From Gammaproteobacteria bacterium (GTDB lineage: Bacteria > Pseudomonadota > Gammaproteobacteria > UBA9214), in assembly GCA_029881775.1 (NCBI GenBank), contig JAOULY010000035.1, positions 1 through 11,350 on the forward strand: a stretch of DNA of 11,350 nucleotides. The letters are read 5' to 3'. The position numbers and the translations under genes were made by a program. How positions within the stretch are numbered: position 1 is the first letter of the stretch; each line of letters starts with the position of its first letter. The notes beneath the pieces were generated by a model. That model did no database searches. It was not told the DNA's origin and saw only the letters and a list, made by a program, of their open reading frames with translations. This document shows positions 1 through 5,934 of this stretch, piece after piece.

Positions 1-186
1 GCTAACCGGGTCGCGCGTATTGACGATCAGTCCGAGCTCGGCGGCGCCAATAGCGGCAGTGGCTGTTTCCTCAGTGGTGGTGTGCGGTGTCGGTGACAGA
101 CCGTCGCAGGCGGCCAGAACGGGCAGAAGTGAGACGAGCAGGAAGGCGGGCCAGCGCCTGATCTGTCCGCTGCGTGACGGCAGCAT
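1..186 (-). CDS. Partial lipoprotein, possibly TIGR03790-like (3' end outside window)
   Basis: Only the first 62 codons are present; the frame runs open off the left edge. Residues 1-27 form a lipoprotein signal peptide: an Arg-rich start, a hydrophobic stretch (FLLVSLLPVL) and a lipobox LAAC with Cys27. A Thr-rich linker follows, then GLIVNTRDPVS at 52-62. That last stretch resembles the first strand of TIGR03790 proteins, whose mature part tends to start with a hydrophobic strand, Asn and a DPxS motif; this is recalled family knowledge and the match is short. The ATG lies 10 nt after the nadA stop, so it is probably the distal gene of a nadA operon. The only ribosome-site-like sequence, AGGAA, lies about 14 nt upstream inside the end of nadA, so initiation may depend on coupling. 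Export as a lipoprotein is well supported; the family is a guess. Confidence 0.6.
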   Translation of the reverse strand, partial: MLPSRSGQIRRWPAFLLVSLLPVLAACDGLSPTPHTTTEETATAAIGAAELGLIVNTRDPVS

Positions 187-196
187 CCGCGCGTGC

Positions 197-1255
197 TCAG
201 TTCCTGGCGGCCACGAAGTCGACCATGCGCTGGGTGGCCCTGAGGGCGCGGACACGAATGTCTTCCGGCACATGAATCTCGTTATTACCGTTCCGTAGCA
301 CATCGGCCAGGTTGCGGAGATGATTCATCGCCATCCATGGGCAGTGCGCGCAACTTTCGCAGGTTGCGCCTTCGCCGGCGGACGGTGCTTCCATGAAGAT
401 CTTGTCCGGTGCCGCCTGGCGCATTTTGTAGAAAATGCCATTGTCAGTTGCGACAATAAATCGCTTGTTGGGTAAATCCCTGGCCGCGTTGATTAACTGC
501 GTGGTAGAGCCAACCACATCGGCGAGTTCGATGACGCTGTCGGGCGACTCGGGATGTACGAGGATGGCGGCATCCGGGTATTGCCTGGACAGGTTGGCAA
601 TAGCCGCGGCCTTGAAGCGTTCATGCACAATGCAGCTCGACTGCCAGAGCAGCATGTCGGCACCGGTGGTGCGTTGTACATAACTGCCGAGGAAACGATC
701 CGGCGCCCAGATTATCTTTTTCCCTTGTGCCTTCAGGTGCCTGACCACGTCAACCGCGATGCTGGATGTGACAACCCAGTCGGCACGTGCCTTTACCTCG
801 GCGCAGGTGTTCGCATAGACGACCACGGTGCGATCCGGGTGCGCATCACAGAAGGGGATGAACTTTTCCGGCGGACAGCCGAGGTCAAGTGAACACTCGG
901 CCTCCAGCGTGGGCATCAGTACGCGTTTTTCCGGGTTGAGAATCTTTGCCGTTTCGCCCATGAAGCGCACACCCGCAACGACCAGTGTAGTGGCTGGATG
1001 CTTGCTGCCGAAACGCGCCATTTCGAGTGAGTCGGCCACCGTCCCGCCGGTTTCGTCAGCGATCATTTGCAGGTCTTCATCGGTGTAATAGTGCGCCACC
1101 AGCACGGCGTCTTTTTCCCGTAGCAGTGTCTTGATCTCTTCGATCAGGGCGCTGCGTTCACCCGGGGCATAGTCAGGTGTGCCAACGCTGCCGGGCAGGG
1201 GGTAGTCCGGGGCGGTGATAACAGGCGGCAGTTCATTGTCGCGGGGTGCACTCAT
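197..1255 (-). CDS. nadA: Quinolinate synthase NadA
   Basis: NadA condenses iminoaspartate with dihydroxyacetone phosphate to give quinolinate, the precursor of the NAD pyridine ring. The 352-residue product is close to E. coli NadA (347) and colinear with it. AHYYTDE is at 54-60, AGVRFMGETAK at 94-104 and ECSLDLGCP at 120-128. The three cysteines matching the [4Fe-4S] ligands are Cys121, Cys208 (SSCIVHE) and Cys305 in the C-terminal CESCAHC motif (299-305). HPESPDSV at 234-241 and SAGEGATC at 292-299 are typical substrate-site segments. The ATG start at 1255 gives an N-terminus like that of the E. coli protein, but no strong ribosome site precedes it (GAGG about 15 nt away). The upstream gap holds an 18-bp imperfect palindrome that may be an operator. 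No nadB or nadC is in the window. Confidence 0.97.
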   Translation of the reverse strand: MSAPRDNELPPVITAPDYPLPGSVGTPDYAPGERSALIEEIKTLLREKDAVLVAHYYTDEDLQMIADETGGTVADSLEMARFGSKHPATTLVVAGVRFMGETAKILNPEKRVLMPTLEAECSLDLGCPPEKFIPFCDAHPDRTVVVYANTCAEVKARADWVVTSSIAVDVVRHLKAQGKKIIWAPDRFLGSYVQRTTGADMLLWQSSCIVHERFKAAAIANLSRQYPDAAILVHPESPDSVIELADVVGSTTQLINAARDLPNKRFIVATDNGIFYKMRQAAPDKIFMEAPSAGEGATCESCAHCPWMAMNHLRNLADVLRNGNNEIHVPEDIRVRALRATQRMVDFVAARN

Positions 1256-1284
1256 GATTTGCCGTGATGTCCTCGATAAGAAAC

Positions 1285-1302
1285 TTGTATTACGTTATAC
1301 AA
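1285..1302. promoter_or_regulatory. 18-bp imperfect palindrome upstream of nadA
   Basis: TTGTATTACGTTATACAA has outer arms TTGTAT/ATACAA and a central ACGT, with one mismatched symmetric pair. It lies in AT-rich sequence 30 nt upstream of the nadA ATG, where a promoter is expected. Size and placement fit a dimeric repressor site. NAD synthesis genes are controlled by various regulators in bacteria, but I cannot match this site to a named one. Confidence 0.4.
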
Positions 1303-1328
1303 CTAATTGAATAATAAGTTTAATTAGT
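1302..1328. terminator. AU-rich hairpin downstream of the SEL1 gene
   Basis: ACTAATTGAA and TTTAATTAGT pair over ten positions with one G-U and a 7-nt loop (TAATAAG). It begins 15 nt past the SEL1-gene stop, on the path towards nadA. Because the stem is AT-rich and has no clear U-run, it would be a weak terminator. It may equally be part of the nadA promoter region. Confidence 0.25.
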
Positions 1329-1343
1329 GGATTGCCGGTATGG

Positions 1344-1718
1344 TCAGGCCGGCTCGGTGACCATGTCCTGCAACAGCTGGGTGGCTTCCTTGTCGCCCTG
1401 TTCGGCGGCTTTCTGCAGCCACTTGCGGGCGATGTCGGGGTCTTTCGGTACACCCTGTCCGCCCAGGTACATGATGCCCAGATTGGTTTGTGCGTCGATG
1501 AAGCCCTGTTCAGCGGCTTTCTGATACCACTCTGCCGCCAGGGCAAGATCAGCTTTCCGGCCGGCGCCTTCGTCGTACATGACGCCCAGGTTGTACTGTG
1601 CCTCGGCATCGCCAAGCTCGGCCAGCGGCAGCCATTCTTCGTAGGCGGCGCTGTAATCGCCCTTCAGGTAGGACTGATAGCCACCACCAAGAATGGTCCA
1701 GGTCGGCATGCCGGCCAT
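1344..1718 (-). CDS. SEL1-like (TPR-type) repeat protein
   Basis: The 124-residue product has two full SEL1 repeats of 36 residues. The first is at about 37-72 (GDAEAQYNLGVMYDEG then AAEWYQKAAEQG) and the second at 73-108 (DAQTNLGIMYLGGQGV then ARKWLQKAAEQG), followed by the start of a third. A YLKGDYSAAYEEWLPLAE segment at 17-34 is typical of the helix before such repeats. SEL1 proteins are helical scaffolds for protein contacts, often in the envelope, and most carry a signal peptide. None is encoded in this frame. The ATG at 1718 lacks a ribosome site and overlaps the stop of an upstream mini-ORF by one base (TAATG), so the real N-terminus may lie in another frame. ATG 1706 is an alternative. 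The partner is unknown. Confidence 0.8.
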   Translation of the reverse strand: MAGMPTWTILGGGYQSYLKGDYSAAYEEWLPLAELGDAEAQYNLGVMYDEGAGRKADLALAAEWYQKAAEQGFIDAQTNLGIMYLGGQGVPKDPDIARKWLQKAAEQGDKEATQLLQDMVTEPA

Positions 1719-1762
1719 TATGCGCGGGCGAAAGCCAGGGTAATCATTAACATGCTGGTCAT
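1718..1762 (-). other. 14-codon mini-ORF overlapping the SEL1 start
   Basis: This frame reads MTSMLMITLAFARA then TAA, and that stop shares its last base with the SEL1-gene ATG. It has three in-frame ATG codons and a hydrophobic core. It begins about 16 nt after the start site predicted from the TATACT box. It may be a signal-peptide start separated by a frameshift, or a leader peptide coupled to SEL1 translation. The lack of Lys or Arg near its start weakens the signal-peptide reading. Confidence 0.3.
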
Positions 1763-1784
1763 TCTAATGACATTGTCTGCATAA

Positions 1785-1790
1785 AGTATA
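1785..1790 (-). promoter_or_regulatory. Candidate -10 box for the SEL1 gene
   Basis: On the minus strand the sequence is TATACT, one base from TATAAT. It would place the transcript start near 1778, just ahead of the mini-ORF at 1762. I found no good -35 at 17 nt. The GCCAATG arm of an inverted repeat begins immediately upstream. Confidence 0.35.
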
Positions 1791-1829
1791 GCCAATGTTG
1801 GATAGCCCCCATAGAATGAAACCATTGGC
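1791..1829. repeat. Inverted repeat GCCAATG/CATTGGC in the SEL1-queD divergent region
   Basis: GCCAATG at 1791-1797 is the exact reverse complement of CATTGGC at 1823-1829, with 25 nt between. Centre-to-centre spacing is 32 bp, near three helical turns, as expected for paired regulator half-sites. It sits between divergent genes. Chance occurrence of a 7-bp repeat at this distance is not negligible. Confidence 0.3.
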
Positions 1830-1859
1830 AGGTAAAACATCACCTCGCAGCCAGTTAGG

Positions 1860-1885
1860 CGTGAAATCCGAAGCTGACTTTCACG
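1860..1885. repeat. Inverted repeat CGTGAAA/TTTCACG upstream of queD
   Basis: CGTGAAA at 1860-1866 and TTTCACG at 1879-1885 are perfect inverted arms around 12 nt. The repeat ends 35 nt before the ATG at 1921. In RNA it would form a 7-bp hairpin in the queD leader; in DNA it could be an operator. It does not resemble a preQ1 aptamer that I can recognise. Confidence 0.3.
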
Positions 1886-1920
1886 TCTGTTTGATAACTA
1901 CATGAAAGTGGGTGTTCGTT

Positions 1921-2328
1921 ATGTACCAGGTTTCCAAGTCAGTTGCCTTTTGTTACGGGCATCGCCTGCTGAATTACGATGGCAAGTGCGCACACCTGCA
2001 TGGCCACAATGCGCGCGCGGTCATTACGCTCGCCAGCGAGCAGCTTGATGCACTCGGCATGGTCGAGGACTTCAGCCGCGTCAAGCAACTGGTCTGGACG
2101 TGGCTGGACAATGAAATTGATCACACCCTGTTGCTGCACCGCGATGATCCGGTGCTGCCGGTATTACAGGCAGCCGGCGAGCGCGTGCGGGTAACCGATT
2201 TCAATCCCACGGCGGAAAATATTGCGCGAATGATATTTGACTACGTGGCAGCGGAGGGTTACCCGGTGGTCGATGTGACCTTGTGGGAGACGGACACAAG
2301 TTACGCGAGTTATGGGAGGGGTGCTTGA
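1921..2328 (+). CDS. queD: 6-carboxy/6-pyruvoyl-tetrahydropterin synthase family (QueD-like)
   Basis: The family converts dihydroneopterin triphosphate to carboxytetrahydropterin (QueD, first step after GTP cyclohydrolase toward queuosine) or pyruvoyl-tetrahydropterin. From ATG 1921 the product has 135 residues; E. coli QueD has about 120. The zinc histidines are in YGHRL (His14) and LHGH (His27, His29). The catalytic cysteine lies four residues before the first His of HGH (KCAHLHGH, Cys23). The Asp-His pair of the catalytic relay is in IDHTLL, and the conserved substrate-binding Glu is in WETDTS. PTAENIA near residues 97-103 is another family segment. An in-frame GTG at 1912 could add three residues; ATG 1921 gives the usual compact start. 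No queC, queE or queF is nearby, so a function outside queuosine cannot be excluded. Confidence 0.88.
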   Translation: MYQVSKSVAFCYGHRLLNYDGKCAHLHGHNARAVITLASEQLDALGMVEDFSRVKQLVWTWLDNEIDHTLLLHRDDPVLPVLQAAGERVRVTDFNPTAENIARMIFDYVAAEGYPVVDVTLWETDTSYASYGRGA

Positions 2329-2393
2329 GTCATGTCAGGTAACGATGCGCCTGCATGTGCTAAATAGCTAGAAACAAAACAGGTTCCGGGGGT

Positions 2394-3422
2394 ATGTTGC
2401 GGATTCTATTTGCCTTGTTGTTGTTCTCCATGATGTCGTGGGTGGCTGCCGATGCCCCCGACGCGGATTTTCCGCTGTTCGACGACAGCCCGCTGGATGA
2501 GCCATTGGGTTTTCCGGACTGGTTCAAGCTCAGTTTTCTGGATTTCAATGAAGACCTGCTTGAGGCCAAAGAGGCCGGCAAGGATGGATTGATCATCTAT
2601 TACGGGCAAAAGTATTGCGCCTACTGCCGCCAGTTCCTGGAGAAAGACCTGGTCCAGGATGACATCAGGACGTATATGGCGGAACGCTACGATATTATCG
2701 GGATCGATATTCATGGTCACCGGTCTGTCACCGATTTTGATGGCAACATCCTGAACGAGACAATGCTGGCGGTTCGCGAGGAAACCAACTTCACGCCGTC
2801 AGTGGTGTTTTATTCAACCGAGGGCGAGGAGGTTTTGCGTCTGCGCGGCTACTACCCGCCATACCGGTTCAGGGCTGCGCTGGAATATATCGCGGACGGT
2901 CATTACCGTAACGAGAAATTCACCGAATACCTGGCACGCGCCGATGTGCCGCTTATATTCGAACCCGGGGACCTGAGTAACGAGCCATTTTTTCTCGCTG
3001 GCCCCTATATGCTTGACCGCAGTCGCTTCAAGGGCGAGCGGCCGCTGGTTGTGTTCTTCGAGCAAGGTAACTGCCATGCCTGCGATGTGCTGCATACCGG
3101 TCCGTTGCAGGATGACGAGATACGCTCGAGACTTGATCAAATGGAATCGGTGCAGCTGTCTTACTGGTCGGATACGCCGGTGGTCACACCGTCCGGTGAG
3201 CGTACCACGGCGCGACGGTGGGCGGAGCAACTCGGGCTTTTTTATACGCCAACGCTGATCTTTTTCGATACCGACGGCAGCGAGATTATCCGGGTGGATT
3301 CCGTGGTGCAGTTCTACCGCTTGCGTAACGTACTCGACTACATTATTACCGGCGGCTTTCGCGAGCATGCGACATTTCAGCGCTGGCGTGAATCGCGTCG
3401 GCCGCGGGAATTCAAGGAATAA
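2394..3422 (+). CDS. Exported protein with two thioredoxin domains
   Basis: The 342-residue product starts with a signal peptide (hydrophobic core LFALLLFSMMSW, likely cleavage near Ala19), so it acts in the periplasm. Domain 1 (about 60-170) has KYCAYC with Cys75 and Cys78, and a TP pair at 134-135 that fits the cis-proline loop. Domain 2 (about 205-325) has NCHAC with Cys227 and Cys230, and TP at 285-286. Both therefore keep the thioredoxin CxxC and cis-Pro positions and are probably redox-active. Domain 1 recalls SoxW-type and thioredoxin_2 proteins. Likely roles are disulfide reduction, isomerisation or delivery of electrons to an envelope partner; the substrate is unknown. The ATG follows a G-rich stretch (CCGGGGGT). 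It lies 65 nt after queD and may be cotranscribed with it. No DsbD-like electron donor is in the window. Confidence 0.85.
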   Translation: MLRILFALLLFSMMSWVAADAPDADFPLFDDSPLDEPLGFPDWFKLSFLDFNEDLLEAKEAGKDGLIIYYGQKYCAYCRQFLEKDLVQDDIRTYMAERYDIIGIDIHGHRSVTDFDGNILNETMLAVREETNFTPSVVFYSTEGEEVLRLRGYYPPYRFRAALEYIADGHYRNEKFTEYLARADVPLIFEPGDLSNEPFFLAGPYMLDRSRFKGERPLVVFFEQGNCHACDVLHTGPLQDDEIRSRLDQMESVQLSYWSDTPVVTPSGERTTARRWAEQLGLFYTPTLIFFDTDGSEIIRVDSVVQFYRLRNVLDYIITGGFREHATFQRWRESRRPREFKE

Positions 3423-3423
3423 G

Positions 3424-3448
3424 CCGCTGTGGCAAGGTATTGCGCAGC
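3424..3448. terminator. Imperfect hairpin between convergent genes
   Basis: The 29-nt gap between the thioredoxin gene and fabB contains CTG..GCAA paired with TTGC..CAG around a GGTA loop, with a small internal bulge. It has no U-run on either strand. It may act as a weak bidirectional terminator for the two converging transcripts. Confidence 0.25.
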
Positions 3449-3451
3449 CGG

Positions 3452-4672
3452 TTAACTGTCCTGCCAGCGTTTGAAGACGAGTGTCGCGTTGGTGCCACCG
3501 AAGCCGAAGCTGTTGGACATCATGGTATTGACGCCTGCGTTGTCTATGCGTTCTCGCACAATCGGGAAGTCGGCGCCCAACGGATCGATTTCATTAATGT
3601 TTGCCGATGCGCAGAGAAAATCATCCTGCATCATCAACAGTGAAAATATTGCTTCGTGAACGCCGGCAGCGCCCAGTGAGTGGCCGGACAGTGACTTGGT
3701 TGAATTGATTTTCGGAATATTGTCGCCGAACACGGTGCGTACCGCTTCCAGTTCGCGCATATCCCCGACCGGGGTGCTGGTGCCGTGTGCATTGATGTAG
3801 TCAATCGGCGTATCGACGGTTTTCATTGCCTGCTGCATGCAGCGCACTGCGCCTTCACCGGATGGCTGTACCATGTCGTAGCCATCAGAAGTTGCGCCGT
3901 AGCCGACGACTTCCGCGTAGATTTTTGCGCCGCGCGCACGCGCGTGTTCCAGCTCTTCGAGTACGACCATGCCGCCGCCGCCGGCAATAACAAAACCGTC
4001 ACGGGTGGCATCATATGGCCGTGATGCCGTTTCCGGCGCATCATTGTATTTTGAGGACAGGGCACCCATTGCATCGAACATCAGGGTCAGGGTCCAGTGC
4101 AGTTCCTCACCGCCACCGGCAAACACGATATCCTGCTTGTCCCATTGAATGAGTTCGTAACCATTGCCGATGCAGTGGGCGCTGGTGGAACAGGCGGAAC
4201 TGATGGAATAGTTGACGCCGTGGATCCTGAACGGTGTTGCCAGGCAGGCGGAGTTCGTGCTCGACATGGTTCTCGGCACCATGTAAGGCCCGACGCGACG
4301 CAGGCCTTTTTCACGCAGCAGGTCGACGGCAAGCGAGACGTTCTCGGTAGACGCGCCACCGGAGCCTGCAATCAGCCCGGTGCGCTCGTTGGAAACCATG
4401 TTGTCTGCCAGGCCGGCATCTGCGACAGCTTCCTGCATGGCAATATAATTGTAGGCGGCGCTGTTGCCCATGAAGCGGCGCAGCTTGCGGTCAATCAATT
4501 CCTCGGTGTTGATATTAACCGTGCCGGCGATGTGACTGCGGAAGCCGAGTTCCTTGTATTCATCGACATATTCAATGCCGGACCTGCCTGCACGCAGGGA
4601 GTCAAGAACCTCTTCCCGGTTATTCCCGATGCTTGAAACAATACCCAACCCGGTAACAACTACACGACGCAT
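3452..4672 (-). CDS. fabB: 3-oxoacyl-ACP synthase I FabB
   Basis: FabB elongates acyl-ACP by condensation with malonyl-ACP and is needed to extend the cis-3-decenoyl product of FabA into unsaturated fatty acids. From ATG 4672 the product has 406 residues, as in E. coli FabB. It begins MRRVVVTGLGIVSSIGN. The catalytic triad is Cys161 (SSACSTSAH), His296 (NAHGTST) and His331 (SLSGHSLGAAG), with Lys326 before the last. NSFGFGGTNA near 387-396 is the glycine-rich C-terminal signature. The frame stays open 27 codons further upstream into fabA, but that stretch lacks family similarity and is not used. The AGGA ribosome site overlaps the fabA stop codon, 9 nt from the ATG, so the two are probably translationally coupled. 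Confidence 0.97.
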   Translation of the reverse strand: MRRVVVTGLGIVSSIGNNREEVLDSLRAGRSGIEYVDEYKELGFRSHIAGTVNINTEELIDRKLRRFMGNSAAYNYIAMQEAVADAGLADNMVSNERTGLIAGSGGASTENVSLAVDLLREKGLRRVGPYMVPRTMSSTNSACLATPFRIHGVNYSISSACSTSAHCIGNGYELIQWDKQDIVFAGGGEELHWTLTLMFDAMGALSSKYNDAPETASRPYDATRDGFVIAGGGGMVVLEELEHARARGAKIYAEVVGYGATSDGYDMVQPSGEGAVRCMQQAMKTVDTPIDYINAHGTSTPVGDMRELEAVRTVFGDNIPKINSTKSLSGHSLGAAGVHEAIFSLLMMQDDFLCASANINEIDPLGADFPIVRERIDNAGVNTMMSNSFGFGGTNATLVFKRWQDS

Positions 4673-4682
4673 AATCCAGTTC

Positions 4683-5225
4683 CTAGAAATTTTCTGTTGA
4701 TGTAAACAGGCCGACGCGAAGGTTGCTGGCACTGTAGATTTCGCGACCATCAACTTCCATTACGCCATCGGCGATACCCATATTCAGTTTGCGCTGAATA
4801 ACACGCTTCATGCTGATCCGATAGGTGATCAGCTTGTTCTTCGGTGTTACCTGGCCGGTGAACTTGACCTCGCCGGCACCCAGTGCACGTCCGCGCCCGG
4901 GGCTGCCGGCCCAGCCGAGGTAAAATCCGACCAGCTGCCACATGGCATCCAGGCCGAGGCAGCCGGGCATGACCGGGTCATTCTCGAAGTGGCAGTCAAA
5001 AAACCACAGATCGGGTTTGACATCGAGTTCAGCAATGATTTCACCTTTGCTGTTCTCACCACCATTGTTGTTGATTTCGATAATCCGGTCGAACATCAGC
5101 ATCGGGGGAAGCGGGAGCTGGGCGTTGCCTTGCCCGAACAGGCGCGCATGTCCGCAGTCGAGAAGTTCTTCGTAAGTGAAGCTGTTTTTTTCCGGGGTTG
5201 ATGCCGGCGCGTCGATATTAGTCAT
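4683..5225 (-). CDS. fabA: 3-hydroxydecanoyl-ACP dehydratase/isomerase FabA
   Basis: FabA dehydrates 3-hydroxydecanoyl-ACP and isomerises trans-2- to cis-3-decenoyl-ACP, the branch point to unsaturated fatty acids. The 180-residue product is colinear with the 172-residue E. coli enzyme. It has FDCHF with active-site His79, then DPVMPGCLGLDAMWQL with active-site Asp93; the spacing of 14 equals His70/Asp84 in E. coli. GEVKFTGQV and the closing VGLF are also conserved. An in-frame TTG at 5252 would add nine residues; ATG 5225 was preferred although its ribosome site is weak (AGG about 13 nt away). The stop is 10 nt before the fabB ATG, so fabA-fabB form an operon. Confidence 0.97.
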   Translation of the reverse strand: MTNIDAPASTPEKNSFTYEELLDCGHARLFGQGNAQLPLPPMLMFDRIIEINNNGGENSKGEIIAELDVKPDLWFFDCHFENDPVMPGCLGLDAMWQLVGFYLGWAGSPGRGRALGAGEVKFTGQVTPKNKLITYRISMKRVIQRKLNMGIADGVMEVDGREIYSASNLRVGLFTSTENF

Positions 5226-5259
5226 GGACGGTGCGAAACCTGTTGAATTCAAGTCGCGT

Positions 5260-5265
5260 ATTCTA
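5260..5265 (-). promoter_or_regulatory. Candidate -10 box for fabA-fabB
   Basis: The minus strand reads TAGAAT, one base from TATAAT. It would start the transcript near 5253, about 28 nt before the fabA ATG. The sequence 17 nt upstream (ATACAA) is a poor -35, so an activator may be required. I found no convincing FadR or FabR palindrome here. Confidence 0.3.
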
Positions 5266-5299
5266 GTCTATTTTGCGTGCGCTTGTATGCCTGCCGGGA

Positions 5300-5319
5300 A
5301 CCGGCGGTGCTGTGCCGGT
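5300..5319. terminator. Hairpin downstream of yajQ
   Basis: ACCGGC (5300-5305) pairs with GCCGGT (5314-5319) around an 8-nt loop, 25 nt past the yajQ stop. The stem is GC-rich but has no following U-run, so it is a weak terminator candidate or an RNA 3' end stabiliser. Confidence 0.3.
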
Positions 5320-5343
5320 ATCAACACGCTGTGTACGTCACGG

Positions 5344-5826
5344 TCAATCCCTGAAATTGATATATTGCAGCGGCAGGTCGGGCGCAGAATCCTTCAAGTT
5401 ACTGATTATATTCTGCAAATCATCGCGTTTCTTGCCGCTTACCCGAACCTTGTCACCCTGTATGCTGGCCTGCACCCTGATTTTGGATGCCTTGATCTGC
5501 TTGATCAGGTCACGCGCCGTGTCCGGGTCGATGCCATGACGTACGGAGATTTCGATGCGCGCCTTGCGGCCGCTGACAATAACCTCACCTTCAAGCAGTG
5601 CGGCGATATTGACGCCACGCTTTGCCAGTTTCTTGTGGAGAATGTCGATGACCTGCCTGATCTGGAATTCATTGTCGCCGTGGACGGTCAATACATGATC
5701 GGCCTGTTCAACGCGGGCATCGGATCCCTTGAAGTCGAACCGGTTGCCGACTTCACGGTTGGCCTGGTCGACCGCATTGCTTACCTCGTGTAAATCGACT
5801 TCAGAAACGACGTCAAATGATGGCAT
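5344..5826 (-). CDS. yajQ: YajQ family (UPF0234) nucleotide/c-di-GMP-binding protein
   Basis: The 160-residue protein starts MPSFDVVSEVDLHEV and ends LQYINFRD, both signatures of YajQ (163 residues in E. coli). It is made of two similar ferredoxin-like halves; RFDFKGSDA near 29-37 and IQGDKVRVSGKKRDDLQ at 122-138 are the best conserved parts. YajQ homologues in Xanthomonas and Pseudomonas have been shown to bind cyclic di-GMP and to influence transcription through partner regulators; E. coli YajQ is reported to bind nucleotides. ATG 5826 was chosen over the in-frame ATG 5859 because the family starts here and GGAG lies 6 nt upstream. The upstream gene is a GGDEF-type response regulator, which makes a c-di-GMP link plausible. 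Confidence 0.93.
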   Translation of the reverse strand: MPSFDVVSEVDLHEVSNAVDQANREVGNRFDFKGSDARVEQADHVLTVHGDNEFQIRQVIDILHKKLAKRGVNIAALLEGEVIVSGRKARIEISVRHGIDPDTARDLIKQIKASKIRVQASIQGDKVRVSGKKRDDLQNIISNLKDSAPDLPLQYINFRD

Positions 5827-5867
5827 CCCGGTCTCCACGTCGCCTGCAGGTGGCAACATTTCCCGGA

Positions 5868-5873
5868 ATTATA
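5868..5873 (-). promoter_or_regulatory. Candidate yajQ -10 box
   Basis: The minus strand has a perfect TATAAT about 42 nt before the yajQ ATG, within AT-rich sequence. The hexamer 17 nt upstream is a weak -35 (TTCCAG). It suggests yajQ has its own promoter despite lying 108 nt downstream of the response-regulator gene. Confidence 0.45.
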
Positions 5874-5934
5874 TTGAATTTATGCGTTGACTGGAACGCA
5901 GTGGCCAATCTAGCCATGCCAGCCTGGTATTTGT

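Noticed and set aside
1840..1920. preQ1 riboswitch upstream of queD
   Set aside because: A hairpin is possible, but I could not find the conserved preQ1 aptamer core sequences.
2332..2367. 11-codon frame MSGNDAPACAK after queD
   Set aside because: Too short to support, without a clear ribosome site or recognisable leader-peptide pattern.
2814..3368. 184-codon minus-strand frame opposite the double-thioredoxin gene
   Set aside because: It is in the shadow of a gene with a clear signal peptide and two redox motifs, and has no motif of its own.
4097..4636. 179-codon plus-strand frame antisense to fabB
   Set aside because: It lies entirely opposite the highly conserved fabB and has no recognisable domain, so it is a shadow of that gene.
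5176..5793. 205-codon plus-strand frame antisense to fabA/yajQ
   Set aside because: It covers the yajQ coding region on the opposite strand and shows no family features.
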